64,000 nt of DNA from Cephalopachus bancanus (GCA_027257055.1 JAPVLO010000146.1:1178001-1242000), one strand, 5' to 3'. Positions 49,701 through 62,734 are shown, numbered from the stretch's first letter. Numbers and translations: made by a program. The notes: generated by a model from the sequence alone, not told the origin.

Positions 49701-49966
49701 CACATGAGAAGCATGATTTGTACCAGCTTTCTGTTAAAACACGTGATCTAGAGTGCCCCTGCAAAGGGTATGGATGGATTCCCATCCAGTGACAGGGAAT
49801 ATCTTATTGCAAATAATTTCTTTCAGTGATGTTCAGCACTTAAGAACAGCTAATGGCAGTCAGACCTTTAGAACATTTTTACATCATAGAAGGTGCAGTC
49901 ACTTACTTTGGAACACTACTAAAAGTGACTTCTTTTTTAATTGAGGTAAATAAAAACTTTAAAAAA
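46774..49966 (+). pseudogene. PDE8A: Processed pseudogene of PDE8A (cAMP phosphodiesterase 8A)
   Basis: An intronless, collinear but broken copy of PDE8A, which hydrolyses cAMP. The start ATG is changed to ACA (46774), followed by GCAPS as in PDE8A. Then come the receiver-like domain (GSGKKVAVTDVQFGPMRF at about 46962), NHRNPRQL near 47180, the PAS domain (GYQSGELI at 47523), the linker PITK near 48217, and the catalytic domain (FGICEF near 48577; YHNSTHSA near 48690; SIPKSQIS near 49321; stop 49469-49471). Several frameshifts and in-frame stops interrupt it. The metal-binding HD motif is destroyed (TIHDVDH in the parent reads TMYKMNH near 48787). The 3' UTR runs on to AATAAA (49949-49954) and a short A-run (49961-49966). 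An Alu at 47667-47964 splits the PAS region. No function as an enzyme is possible. Parent comparison is from memory. Confidence 0.93.
47667..47964 (+). mobile_element. Young Alu inserted in the PDE8A retrocopy
   Basis: Full-length lineage-specific Alu (GCCAGGCTCGGTGGC start, ACAATAAATCAAAAAATCAG middle, (CAA)n tail). The retrocopy reading YYAKKK... is cut and resumes as NGDNIQQ-like sequence after the tail. Flanks AATAAATGA and AAAAAATGA are a likely target duplication. Confidence 0.93.
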
Positions 49967-50052
49967 TGAAGTTAATTATTTATATCAATTATTTAAATGT
50001 TTTATTTCTTTTATTACATGTTCAGTATTTTCTATGAATTTAAAAATACTTC

Positions 50053-50362
50053 GCCAGGCACAGTGGCTCAAGCCTATAATCCCAGCACTTTGGGAGGGTG
50101 AGATGAGAGGATTGCCTGAGTTCAGGGGTTCAAGACCAGCCTAGGCAACTTGGTGAGACCTCATCTCTACAATAAATTTAAAAATTAGCTGGGTGTGGTA
50201 GTGCGCACCTGTAGTTCCAGTTGCTTGGAAGGTTGAGGCAGAAGGATTGCCTGAGCCCAGCAGGTTGAGGCTGCAGTGGCCATGAGTGTGCCACTGCACT
50301 CCAGCCTGGGCGACAGAGTGAGACTCCAACTCAAAAAAAATAAAAAACAAAAAACAAAACAA
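50053..50362 (+). mobile_element. Alu dimer
   Basis: GCCAGGCACAGTGGCTCAAG start, right arm with GTGCCACTGCACTCCAGCC, tail of A with C/T interruptions. AATACTTC occurs on both sides (about 50045 and 50363), a target duplication. Confidence 0.93.
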
Positions 50363-50370
50363 TACTTCAA

Positions 50371-53300
50371 AACTAAAGCTAACTTCAAATACCGTGATCA
50401 AATTTGCATTATTTATATTCAGCATTCATAATTTGGTATACAGACTTATATTTGTAATGCAGATTAAAATGTAAAGTGATTTTTTTTTACTGCCCTATAG
50501 AAATATTTGTGGATGTCAGACTCTTCTGATTGAGGCTAGTTGGGAAAAGCTGTTTTGTGGGTGGATCTTATTCTGCCGAGCTAAAGGAGAAAGATTCTTC
50601 CACGGTATATAATCCAGGACTCTGAAACAGCTCTAGTTATCTGATGAACTTGCAGATGACTCCCCAAGGTAAAATTATACTCTACTTAGTTTGCAAAGAA
50701 AAATGTTAGGACTTAACATTTTTTTTCTGAAATTTTACATTGAACTTTTAAAAGTTTGCTGTTTCTATAAAATATAAGCAAGTGTGAAATATATGTATAA
50801 ATAAAAAATACATACCATTTCTATAAAATATAAACAAAGAACAAATGGAATATTTAATAAATTGACATTTTATAATCAACATGTTTTCATCTGCAATGAG
50901 AATCTTTGATTACAGAAATTTGTAAAACTTTTGTATCTTTACAGTTTGAATAAGCATAGACCTATAAAAAATGACATTTGATGACATGTCAAATGTTTGT
51001 TGTATTTGTGGTTTTTTTCCAGATACAAATGAAATTAAACTATTTTTAAGGAAAAAAAGTTGTACCGATGTACATTTCTACCAATACTCCTGTAAATATA
51101 GTATGGGGCTGCCTATTTTCTAATCCGTTGACCAATACTTTGCCAATTTAATAAGCAAAAATATCTTATTACTTTTATTTGTGTTATTTTGGTTACTTCT
51201 AGTTGGAAATATTTAAAGTGTTGATTATCTTTTTATATATCTTCTTTAGTGAATTGCCTTTAATGAAACTTCCAAAATTTTCTTAGCATCTCTTTTTTTG
51301 TTAGAGTTCTTTTTTTACCCTCTTCCTAGTGTAGGTCTACTTCTGTTAGAACTCTTATAGCATTGTCATTTCCAGTGAGACGCTAAAATTTTAATAGAAC
51401 ATCCATAGAGAAACAAATTACCACCATCTATATACCATTTGTAAGAGTGAATTCCCCTCTGCTGGACTCAGTGTTAATATGGAGGTGATCTTATTGGAAG
51501 TCATTATGAGTTTTCTGATTTTTCTGGAAAAGGGTAATCATAACCATTACATCCCATCAAGCATCTAGCAGATGGAGGAATATAGATTTGTGAAATAAAT
51601 TGTAAATATTTGTCACATAAGTAATAATGATACGTAAAAGGCACCTGAGCATAATTGTTGGAATTCAAGTATCAGTAATTTGATTCCTTAAATAGTTCAT
51701 AGTGAGATTACTTCCAAATACTATGTAATTTAGAGTTTATAAAATGCATCTATAAATATCACATGTTAATGCAATGCTATTCCTATGTGGTAAGTGATAT
51801 AGCTAATTTTGCATTTGAAGAAGTCATACATAGTTCAGATATATAAAGTGAACATCCTGGAGTCATATAGCTAGTTTGGGTTGGAGTCAGTACTTAGACC
51901 CAGAAAGTACTTTCTGTTCTCATAGACATCTCCAATATTTATGTCAATTGTGAGCCTACACTATATAGAAAATTTAAGACAAGTTTACAAGCATTCTTTA
52001 TAATACTCAGGCTATTCATGACAAATTACAAAGTACATCCAAAGCACAGTGTTTTTTATTGTAAATATTGATGGCTGTTGTATTTATGAACGTTTTAACA
52101 TGATGTGGCATACTAAAAATAAACAAGCAAAAGAAAAAAAAAATCCTTGGAAACTAAGAACCAAGTGAAGCCCTGAGTTGGTTTCCCATCGTATCCATGG
52201 AAGTGACTAAAAAATAGTTAACTTTTTGATAACATATGGGCATTCATTTATTCTATAAATGTTTATTGAACCTTCTGTACTAGGAACTATGCTAGAATAA
52301 GACAAAATGCAGGACTTCATGGAATTGAGGGTGAAAGATATTAAACATTTTAAAGTAAATATTAATGTATAGTTATGCTTAGTTATGCTGTGAGTGGAAC
52401 CTAATCTAGGTCAGAGAAAATCTTCCCAAGGGAGTGACATTTGAGCCCTTAAGGACGGGTAGGAGCAGGTGAAAAGGTGGTAATGAAAAGGGGATGTGGA
52501 AGAAATCACTTCTGCGATATTGAGGGAACTAAGAAAAAGCTGATTAGCTAGAAAACAAGTGTCTGAGGAGGGTAGTTGATATGTTGTAGATTCTTTCAAA
52601 GGAGTCATTTAAGACTCATTCTGGCTTTTCCATTGCTTAGGTCATTTTGAAACCTCTTCTATGACCTAGCTTTCATATTCAATTTTGAAATACAAATGAA
52701 ACTTTTTTTATCACAAAGATTATTTTGCAGTATAATCACCTTTTTACTTAGTAGACTTGCTTTTAAAGGGCTTTTGATTATTTATAAACATTAAATCTAT
52801 GAACAAGGGGAAAATTTACATTTTTTTCCATCATAATATGAGTTGTGAAATTGACTTGAAAATAAGAATTTTTAAAATGTTTATGTTTCCATGTGTAGAA
52901 ATTGACCTATTGTAGATGTGAAAACTTATGATTAGAGTCTTAAAAATTTAAAGCACATCAGGTTGTTTATGTTTGATGTAAATGGAAGAAACCCACTTAA
53001 GGTTACTTAAGTTAAAACATTTGAGATGTTTGGTCTAACTGAACTATCCTTGACTAGACCACTGGCAAGTGTTTTTCCTACTTATCTTTAGAGATTGGCC
53101 TTTTACAACAGATGTGCGTGTGTGAGTGTGTGCGTGCACACATGCATGTGTGTATACATATAGAAAATAGAATGATGGGGAAGGAGCAAGGAAATGGAGT
53201 CCAAGCAAGACCTTTGTTCCAAATATTTTTATCTTTAATAAAAGGTGTGATCTTTATAAGATGACAGTAGCATTAATACATAATGTTCTCTGAATATTAA

Positions 53301-54299
53301 AAAAAATTAGAAACATTTTATATATATACTTTGCAATTTTTATATATACATGTGTGTTTGACAAGTAGATTGCTGTGCGACTATAAAATATGAAATAATA
53401 AATAATAGTCAAAACAGAGGCACTTTTAGTTGAGGGCATACCCATAGTTGAACATCTTGATTTAAAAAAATAAATTATTTGTGTCAAAATTTGTATTATT
53501 ACATGTTATTTTGTGTTGTTTTTTTGTGACGTGTTTATGTAAAAAAATTCATCAGTTTTTAAAAACTTGGTGATTTAAGTGTCTATTTATTGACAGTGAT
53601 ATGTGTGTGGAAGGGAATAGAGGGGCTAAGAGGTGACGTTATAAAAAAAAAAGAACTGAAAGGGCTGAATCTGTTAAAGAAACGTCAAGGGTTAGGAGCA
53701 ATTAGAGATCAATAAAAATGTTAAACATTTCATAAGTGAATTGATATTTAAAATTTGGTTTACATACTACTTTTAGAGATCTTTCATAGAAAGATGAATG
53801 CAGCTGGATTTAAAAATATACCTAAAATTCTATCTGAAACTAAGAATGTATGATGATGTAGTGTTCTCTAAAACTATAGGAACCTTCAGGAAACATTCTC
53901 TTCTAAAAAATACTATGACCCACCATTATTGAAATAAATTAATAATAGTTGATAATGTGTCTCTGACCTTGGTTGTGTTTCTTTTTGTGTGGAAAAGTTT
54001 GTAATTTTTTCCCGAAATTGCATGAATCACTGTGTAGCATGTAAGGCCTTTATAAAGGGACAAGATTGACTTTCACTTTTCTTTGAAAATAAATAAATAG
54101 AGACATTTTAAAATTAAATACATGTACTTCTCTTTAGAAGTATGACATTATAAATGCAGATGATTAAAGCTCCTTTGTCTGTCTCATTTTTATTGCTTCA
54201 TGATAGCAAAAGAAGGATATACCTCTTATTTTTGGATTGTTCTGGTTCTTTGCAGCAGCTTGCTCATTGAAGAGATATACTCTGTTGCTGGAGTTACTC
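50371..54299. other. Repeat-poor intron upstream of the alternative first exon
   Basis: No Alu, L1 or LTR recognised. A diverged antisense L2 is likely at 52240-52600 (GGAGTGACATTTGAGCCCTTAAGG). A GT-rich tract lies at 53113-53155. Otherwise unique AT-rich sequence. Confidence 0.5.
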
Positions 54300-54808
54300 G
54301 TTTTTCAGGAAAACAGAAAAGAGTTGGGAAATGTATAATTCTTCTTACTCTTACTCAGTAGTAGCATTGAGAAGATGCCTTGTCCCCATTTTTATTACTT
54401 CTGAGATTTTATTGCTGGCAGCCAGATGTGCTAAAACTCCTGACGACAGCATCTATTCATTGCGTGTTTTTAATAGGCTTAGAGAAATATGAGTAGAGTA
54501 CATGAAAGCAGCTCAGCTTCACACTTCAGCTGGGAATGCCCAAAAAGCTTACTGCTGTTTAGAATTCTTGCTACAGTCAGGAGAAAGCCGAAAGCTGCAC
54601 GGGTGCTGAATCTTCTACGACTGAATTAGAAGAATAATGACTGTACAATTAACTATCAACCTCTGCTCATTTAAGCACAGTTTTTACAGAGCTCAGGAGA
54701 AATATGGAACTTGATTGGCATGTTTTTATTTGATGGTGTCAGCAAATAGATGACTTTAAAGACAGGTGGTAAGGAAAAATAAGAGAAAGGGGAAAAAAAA
54801 GAAAGAAA
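54300..54808 (+). promoter_or_regulatory. Putative 5' UTR and promoter region of the RIMS2 alternative transcript
   Basis: The segment upstream of the alternative start ATG must contain the transcript's 5' UTR and probably its promoter. It has no Alu, L1 or LTR sequence and no CpG island; I see no convincing TATA box. It holds at least two upstream ORFs: ATG 54637 to TGA 54714 (25 codons) and ATG 54720 with nine codons before TAG. These could lower translation of the main ORF. The transcription start site cannot be placed from sequence alone. Confidence 0.5.
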
Positions 54809-54930
54809 ATGCAATTTGAGACATTGCGCCAGGTCTGCAATTCTGTTTTATCTCATTTTCATGGGGTTTTTTCATCCCCACCAAATATTTTACAAAATGA
54901 GCTTTTTGGACAAACGCTGAACAATGCAAG
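54809..54930 (+). CDS. RIMS2: RIMS2 alternative first coding exon (beta-type N-terminus)
   Basis: This exon opens with MQFETLRQVCNSVLSHF and ends with QTLNNA plus AG, the N-terminus I recognise from the shorter RIM2 isoforms that lack the Rab3/Munc13-binding zinc finger. The ATG at 54809 has A at -3. The donor is AG|GTGAGT at 54931. The exon holds 40 codons plus two bases, the same phase 2 AG ending as the zinc-finger exon at 13362-13672, so both N-termini can join the shared downstream exon beginning with the third base of Arg then KRSPS (outside the window). Its position 41 kb downstream inside the same intron implies transcription from an internal promoter. No acceptor is needed because it is a first exon. 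The reading frame is fully intact. The isoform label (beta) is from memory; the exon call itself is firm. Confidence 0.93.
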
Positions 54931-57900
54931 GTGAGTAGAGCTAAACTGTATTTTCTCTCAATATTGTTATTTTCAGAATAATAATATTTTTGTAGAAATT
55001 GTTTGGCAATGAAGTGTTATTATTATAAGGGTGTTGTCTTTTTATCATAAATATAAAATTTTATGTAGTATTCTTCTTAATTTGATTTTAAGAAGGAAAA
55101 TATGCTTACTTCAAAGCATAAAAAGCATCGTACATTTTACTAGCTTGATCTCTGAAACATAATATAGATACCAGAGTGTTTCATTATTTTGTTTTCTAAT
55201 ATGTAAAATGATTAACTTAAAATGCCTGATAGATGTTTTCTTTGTGATCATGGCAGTGATTACATTGCACATATACGGATGGGGCTATATAATCATACGT
55301 GATTTGTTGAAAAATGTGAATTAGCAATCATGCATGCCTTGTAAAACATGTGGAAGATGTTTTCTAGGTCTGAGACATTTCTCTATGCAGGGTAGATCAA
55401 TAATCACTTTTAAACAAGCTATATTATGAACTGCTGATAATGCTTTTGTATTAGGTCGGCTAGTTTGGCAGGATTCTTTGTTATAAATTCCTATTGCTTT
55501 TTCAACCTGATTTTTTTTTTTGTAGTGAAGCTTGTTAAATTATAAACATATGTTTTAGATGATTTCTTTGACTTACACTAAAAGAGGTATTCTGTTAAAA
55601 AATGCTTTTAAAATGCAGATTTTTCACTCAGTCCTTTCCTTATTTAAGTTCTTTGGCTTTTGAGAATTTCTCATTTTATATACCTAGTATAAAAAGACCC
55701 CATTTTAACTAAATATATGTGGAGAAAGACATTCTGTGAATATGATAATGCATTGAAACCTTCTGGAAATTGACGGGGGACTAATAGTGCATAAAATACT
55801 GAATGGTTTTGCTGGTCTCTTCCTTTTAGGGTCTCCGAACAATGTGAGGCAGCCTATTTTAGATATTAAAAAAATACCTATTATACATTGTAGATCTTAG
55901 TTTAGGAAATGAAAAGGTTTTTAAAATTTGCTAGCATTTAAGATATTTACTGATGATAAATATATTTATGACCTTTACTTTGAAGATGGAATAATATATG
56001 TTTCTTATAAAATCTTACTTTTCTCTCAATGCAGTTCTATTCAATAAACTAATTTGATTTTTCCTCCTTTCAAACTAATTTAAAATATATAGCAATATAT
56101 GAAATGTCAGGATATTCTATAGTAGGATATATATATATTTTAAGATACTGTTTTATTTTTATTTAGTAATGTATACTTTAGTGTCTGTAATTTAAGATAA
56201 AGATATTTATTGCATTTTATACTCAAATAAAAGCGGCTTATGGCTTTATAAAAATTTTCATGACTTGGAGCTACTAGAGGTTTTGAATTTGTATTCATCC
56301 TCTATAAATATTTTTTGTTGTTTTAGTTTCATCTCTTTTTTTAATGCCAAGAATTTATGTGTTTAAAAGTATTAATATTAGGACTAGGTGTACATTCACT
56401 ATAGAAATTATACTATTAACAGCATAGTTAGAAATTGGTTTTAAAGTAAGCACTATTCGTTTTAAAACATAAGAATATTTTTTTTTTTTTTTTTTAAGGG
56501 AATTGTGTGCATCTCTATCACTGTGCATTTGCTTTGGCTTCAAGTTTCTTTGTTGTTGGCATGTCCATAATTTCAGTGTTCTCATTAAAATCTAGAATTT
56601 TATGCTGCCACAACTAAGCATTAAATTGTAAATTTTTTAATGCTTTTATAAGACCTGTCCTGTTTAACTTATACTATAATCTAAAATTACCCAAACTCTC
56701 TATTAATCAGTAAAGAATGTATCCTGCTTTAGAAAAAAAAAAAATCTTTGCCTTTGTATGTTGTTAACGTCTTAGTCTTTAGAAAACATGTGACATTATT
56801 TCACAAGTAGAGTTTCTGATCCTCACAAATAACTAATTGCTTGATTTGCTTTTAAGATCAGTCAAAATCAGTTATACAAATAGTTATTATTTTAGAAGTA
56901 TGAAGAGTAAAATATAAGTATATGAACTCAGTTAATATTTTCACATTTTAATTTTTTTGCTATTTTTTGTGTTCAGATTAGGTACAAGAGTCTCTTAAAT
57001 TTTTTATTATGCTTAGATTATTGACATTTCATTTAACACTGAAACAGAAAGTAAAGATATAGACTAAAAATTTATTCTTGAAGAAAAAAATCATGGAAGA
57101 AGAATGACCTGACTATGTCATCGAAAGATGTGATCCTACAAGAATTAAAAAAATTTTTTTCTGAATAATGAACCTTTCAACTTAATGGACTGGACATTAA
57201 TGATCTTGAGACTTTTAAGCATCGATTATATAACTATTACCTCTGGAAAGAACAATTTTGTTGTTACATGAATAGTAATCATTTAATTGTTTGGACTCAT
57301 TGACATAGAATATTCAGTATTTTTATTTTGACATTAACTATGATCTTTAAACTGATAGAAAAAATCATTGATTTGAAAAATTAGACATTTTATTCTGAAT
57401 TACTTTTTAGTAGAAATTACTAGAATAGTACTATGCATCAGTTGTAGACAATATATTATTAAAAGGGGACTTGTTCAAGTAGTTTTTAAACGGAGACTTT
57501 TCTTAGGTTGCTAATCTAATCCCTAAATCTGGAATTCATCTTTCATCAGGTTTTGTAGATGGTGAGGTAGTTGACTTCTATGATATATTAGCAATAAAAG
57601 GTTAAAGAATGACAATCTCCCATAATAATTGCTCCAGAAACATTTAAAAGCTCAACTTGTCAAAGAAGGAAAGATTTTAAATATAACAATAATATTGTAT
57701 GTATCATAAATCCCTAAATTGGAGATGAAAGTAGATTGTTAAACTCTTTTATTAACTAATGAATAAGTGAAATTTATTTATAAATAAAAACCATTAGAAT
57801 ATTTTAGAGAACTTATAGTAACTTATAGTCAGAAACCATATAGCTGTACCTCTTATGTTTTAGACTGAAGGTTCTTAGCTTATTCTCTTGTCATGGTGGT

Positions 57901-59855
57901 TCTTGAGTCCCATTTTAGTGCATAAAGGAGAGGCAACAGGATCCTCTGTTCTTTTTAGCTAAAGTGAAATAACTGGAAATCCAGCAAGAAAAAAAATGTG
58001 TCTGCATCCTACATAAACTCACTTGATAGATTTTGATGAGGAATGCCACTTTAATTTAAATTCTGTTATCAAGTTTTCTCACTGTAAGCTCATTTTCCCC
58101 GAATTAAATTATTTAGTCAGGACACAAAGATAATTGCTCTTGTTGTCAGTAAAAAAGTTCTCAAGTGCTGAATTCATTATGAAATCTAATTTTTGTGATC
58201 CTGCCTTGGGAAGCAAACATAAATATGAGAATGCTAGAAGATGTATTTTTTTAGCAGAGTTCACTGCATTGAATTATCAGTTGCTTTGGGCAGTATTCAA
58301 AAACATGCTAATGATGACTATCTTGTGATAAAATTTATGGAAAAACACACTTAATATCCCCTAAGTTTTCCATTTGCTGATTTTAACCCATCTTTCTTAT
58401 GTAATGAAAAGATCTGTATTTTCCTCTAGATGTAATTATTTCTTTGCCACTAGATGTATGACAGTGAATTTGCTGTGCCGTCTGGCCACACAGGGGCATA
58501 ATAGAACTGGAATTTACTTAGAGTAGATATTACAAATAGTGTTTCTCTCCCTTCCATTATGAATAATGCAATATGCAGACTTTCGTATTTAAAAGTAAGA
58601 TTAAGAAAAAATGTAGTAGATGAAAGAAAATTTGAATTTGTTGGTGTTTTTAGTGACAAGTAAGATAACCATATGATCTAGTTTGTCTGGAGTAGTGCCA
58701 GTTTATGCTTGCAGTCCTCCAGTGATTATTATTAGTACCACTTTTCTCTCTCAAAAATGTTGTGACTTGACAGTAAATTACATAACTACTCTAATTATAA
58801 AAATGAAATGTAAAGCTTAAATTCACCTGGTGTAAATAGATTCTTTTCCACTGAAACATTATCACAGTTCTAATACATTAACATCTTAAGTAAAATCTGA
58901 TTTTACAAAATAAATGTTTATTTAGCCTGGTAGTGTTTTTGGTCAGAAGTACTTTGTTATTTACATAGCATTTACTATTGCTTTGGTTTATAATAAAACC
59001 ATTAATTTGTGTTTAAAAATCTTGGCACAGACACTTGTTCTTCATTATGGTACTTCTTCGACATTAAAAGAACAGCATGCTTACTTGTCATAGCTCTGGG
59101 GGTGTCATCTACACAATGTGCATTGTTTGAACTTGGCATGATCCCAGTATAATAGTTCATATGGCTTGAAAAGTCTGTGTTATGAAGTATAAAGCACCCA
59201 ATAGCTTGATACACACAATTTAAGTATGCATATACACTTTATTAAATAAATAATGTAATTATTATAACATAATGTTTATAACTGTAAAATTATTATTTAT
59301 TATAGGCATAAAAGCTCATCATAACACATTGTCTGTTTAGATTTCTAATCAGAATAACTTTTGATTCAATATGTGCATCATTAGTATTTTCCCCAGAGTA
59401 TTTACTGTGGACTTTTGCAATATACCACAACTATTAGTATAGACCTTTAGTCTCATACTGATCTACAGTCTTTAAGTATTTTATTTATTGAAAAGTTGTA
59501 TAAAGTTACTGTTTAGGTGATGATTGATAGGTAAATGTTAACTATGCTTTTTTATTGTCAACTTCTGTATGATCATAAGGAAGCTTAGAAAAGTTTGAGA
59601 AGATAATTACTAGTAAAATTCTTTAACTCTGGTGCTCTTCACTGAATAGTAAAATGGATTCATTTCATATGTGCTATGGTGCTATATGCTATCTTCATAT
59701 CAAATTATAAATTACTCATAAAAAATCATGGTTCCTCAAAAAAGAATTTCTAGGATTCATCTACAATTTTAGTTTAACTTCCAGATTTGAGAAATTTTAA
59801 GTATCTCAGAAATGTGTGTGATCATTCCCTACAGGGTAAAACGAAAAATAGTGTC
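54931..59855. other. RIMS2 intron downstream of the alternative first exon, repeat-poor
   Basis: Begins at the GT donor 54931. I recognise no SINE, LINE or LTR over almost 5 kb; only homopolymer runs (T-run at 56477-56495) and AT tracts (56132-56140). No further exon with a recognisable RIM2 sequence. Confidence 0.5.
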
Positions 59856-59908
59856 ACTTTACTCCAGCCTGGATGACAGAGTGAGACTCCAACTCAAAAC
59901 AAACAAAA
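59856..59908 (+). mobile_element. Alu 3' end fragment
   Basis: CACTTTACTCCAGCCTGGAT, GACAGAGTGAGACTCCAACTC and an A/C tail: the last 50 bp of an Alu, severely 5'-truncated. Confidence 0.85.
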
Positions 59909-60352
59909 TTATAATGTCTTAAAAGGTGAAGGCTTTTTATCTTGCTTAGTATTTTTTTAAACTATGTTTTTTTTCTTTTTTTAGCAGTGAACACTTCAAA
60001 GTCAAACTCAATATGTAAAACAGAAGTGGAGCAGCTCTGTTTTAGAGAGGGAACATGGTACCCATATTGGGTTATAAAAAACATGATTTGACGACTTTTT
60101 CTGTTCCACCGTTGTGATTTTACTCTTGAACAAGCTAGAGTTTAGCTGTTTTCTTAAACTCAGGACTTATATTCACTTATACTCTTTTAAACTTTTCATC
60201 TCACTGTGTGTTCCACTAAAATGTCAGAGATAGAGGTAATGGAAAGTGGCAAGGAGAACTGCATGTTTAAGTAAGGATTTACTTGTGCCTTACTTTTCTA
60301 CTACACACTCTAACTTTGTGTTGAGGAGTGTGTCCTCCCTCCCTCCCTCTCT

Positions 60353-60453
60353 GTGTTGCCCAGGATAGTCTCCAATTCCTGGGCTCAAGCAGTTTTCTCA
60401 CCTTGGCCTCCGCAAAGTGCTGGTATTACATATGTGAGCCACTGGACTTGGCC
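60353..60453 (-). mobile_element. Partial Alu (single arm), antisense
   Basis: TGTTGCCCAGGATAGTCTCC through GTGAGCCACTGGACTTGGCC: the 5' arm only. Preceded by a (CCCT)n tract. Confidence 0.85.
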
Positions 60454-60779
60454 TATGTTGGGGAGTATTGAACATAGGAGTTATGCATGTTTAGGGTGTG
60501 CTCCTTATTGACTATATGTTTGTTATTGATAAAGTCACTATACTGTGTGCTTCTTGAATTAGGGACTTGAATTCCCATACTTGTATCTCTCACACTATTT
60601 CTCAATCTGTACCCATTTCCCTCAGCTTCTAGAACCAAATATTGTACTCCATTTTTTTGTTATTGTTGTGTAACATAACTTTATTGTAGTAGTGGAAGAG
60701 TGAGCTAAAGAAATGACTAAGGGACCATCATTTCTGGCAGTTTCTAGTATTTTTTTTTTTTTTGCTTTTTTATTCTAGC

Positions 60780-62734
60780 ATAGATCATCTTTGCCTGTTC
60801 TAGAACTTCCTATAATTGAAATAGTATAGAATGTACTCTTTTTTGAAAGGATTTTTACTCAGCATAACTTTACAAAATTCACGTTGTTGCACATATGACT
60901 AATTTTTTCCTTTTCACTGCTGAAAGGTATTTCATTTTATGTATATGTACCACACTTTCATATAAGTCTTTTGCTGGACATATATTTTTATTTCTCTTGG
61001 GTAAATACCTAAAAGATGAATTCATGGATGATAGGGTAGGTGTATGTTTAATTTCATAATGCCACATCATTAAAAAAATGGTTGTACATTTTGTACTTCT
61101 ACCAAGAATGTTTGAGAATTTTTGGTAGTTCCACATGCTTTCCAACATTTGGTGATATAAGTCTTTTTAATTTTTGTCATCCTGGTGAGTATATAATGAC
61201 ATCTTTTTTTAATTAGAAAATATAGTTTATTTAGAAAGTAAATTAGAGATAGAAAGAGGAGGTTCACCTCCCCAAGGTAGGGGAGGGGGCCAAAACTTAA
61301 GAAAACATGGCCTGGCCATAGCTCAAAGAGCACATAGCCACACCATAGCTTTGTAAGGCAATGGCTGATGACATCTTCTTATGAAAGGCAATGGCTAATG
61401 AAATCTTCTTATGATATGACTTTGTGATATGCCTGATGACTAATACTAACACTTTTTCATATACTTAATGGCCATTTGTGTATCTTCCTTGTAAAGTGTT
61501 CAATTTTTTAAACAATTAGGTTTTTTGTGTTTTTATTAATAAGTTGTGGAGGTTCTTTATCTAATCTGGATATCCGTCTTTGACCAGATAAATGTTTTGT
61601 GTATATTTTCATCTATTCTGTGGTTTGCCTATATGTTTTTCTTAACAATGCCCTTTGAGGAGCTGAAGTTTTAATTCTGATGAAATCTAATTTGCTAATT
61701 TTTTCTCTTATGGTTTTTATTTTCTATGTGCTGTCTAAAAATCCTTTGTGCACCCCTAAGTCATGAAACTATCTTTTTATGTATCTTCACGAAGCTTGAG
61801 TTTTAGCTTTTTGGTTTAGATATATGATCTATTACAAATTAATTTTTGTATATACAGTGTGAGGTAGCAATCAAAATTAATATTTTTCTAGATGGATATC
61901 CAGTTTTTCCCTTAACCATTGGCTGAAGAGATTTAAAGCCTTTTTACTTTCCCATTGAATTACTTTGTCACCTTTGTAGAAAGGTGAGTATTTGTGTAAG
62001 TATGGTTCTGTCTCTGGACTGTCTACTCTTTTGATTTATTTGTCTATCTTTATGTAATACCCCAATCTTACCTTACAGTAGTTTTGAAGTCAAGTAGTGT
62101 CAATCCTCCTTTTTTTTTTTTTTTTTTTTGTCAATAGGTTGATAGTCTAGGTCTTTTGCATCTTCATATATATTTTATCATCACTTTGTTTATTTTGATT
62201 TGAAAAGTTTGTTGGCATTAAGTCTGGGATTGTTTCATTTTTGTGTGGGTTGATTTGGGAAGAAATAGCATCTTAATATTGAGTCTTCCAGTAGCATGTT
62301 TTTTCATTCATTTAGGTCTTCTTTAATTTATCTAAGCAATTTTTAAAATAGTTTTTAGGGTAGAAGTCTTGCATAAACTTTGTGAAAGTTTTCTACAAGT
62401 ATTTTAAGTTTTTGATCTCATAAATGGAATTCTTTTTAAAATTTCAGTGTCCAGTTATTTACTGCTAGTATATAAGAATCTAATTTATTTTAAATATTAA
62501 CCTTGTATCCTTTGACCTTGTGAATTCACTTACTAGTTCTATAATTTTTTTGTAATTTTATGATAATCCACATGAATAATCATGTCATTTGCAAACAGTT
62601 TTACTTCTTTTCCAATTTTATGCTTTTTATGTATTTTTCTTGCCTTATTATAATTCATAGGACCAACAGTGCAATGCCAAACACAAGTCCTGAGAGTCTC
62701 CTAATTTAATAAATAGTTTTTGTTAATTTTTTGA
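60780..62734 (-). mobile_element. Old L1 3' region and ORF2, antisense (first part)
   Basis: Extended minus-strand L1M: TTTACTCAGCATAACTTTAC, TCTCTTGGGTAAATACCTAAA, CATCCTGGTGAGTATATAATG, TTAATGGCCATTTGTGTATC, GTAGTTTTGAAGTCAAGTAG, TTAAGTCTGGGATTGTTTC. It is interrupted at 61203-61430 by unrelated sequence and continues beyond two Alus to the window end. Non-coding. Confidence 0.8.
61203..61430. mobile_element. Unclassified 230-bp insertion within L1
   Basis: The flanking L1 text (GAGTATATAATGACATC on the left, TGATGACTAATACTAAC on the right) is continuous apart from this block. The block starts T-rich (TTTTTTTAATTAG), carries GGTTCACCTCCCCAAGG, and ends with a 30-bp tandem duplication (AAGGCAATGGCT(G/A)ATGA...) at 61355-61384 and 61385-61414. 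Family unknown. Confidence 0.5.
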
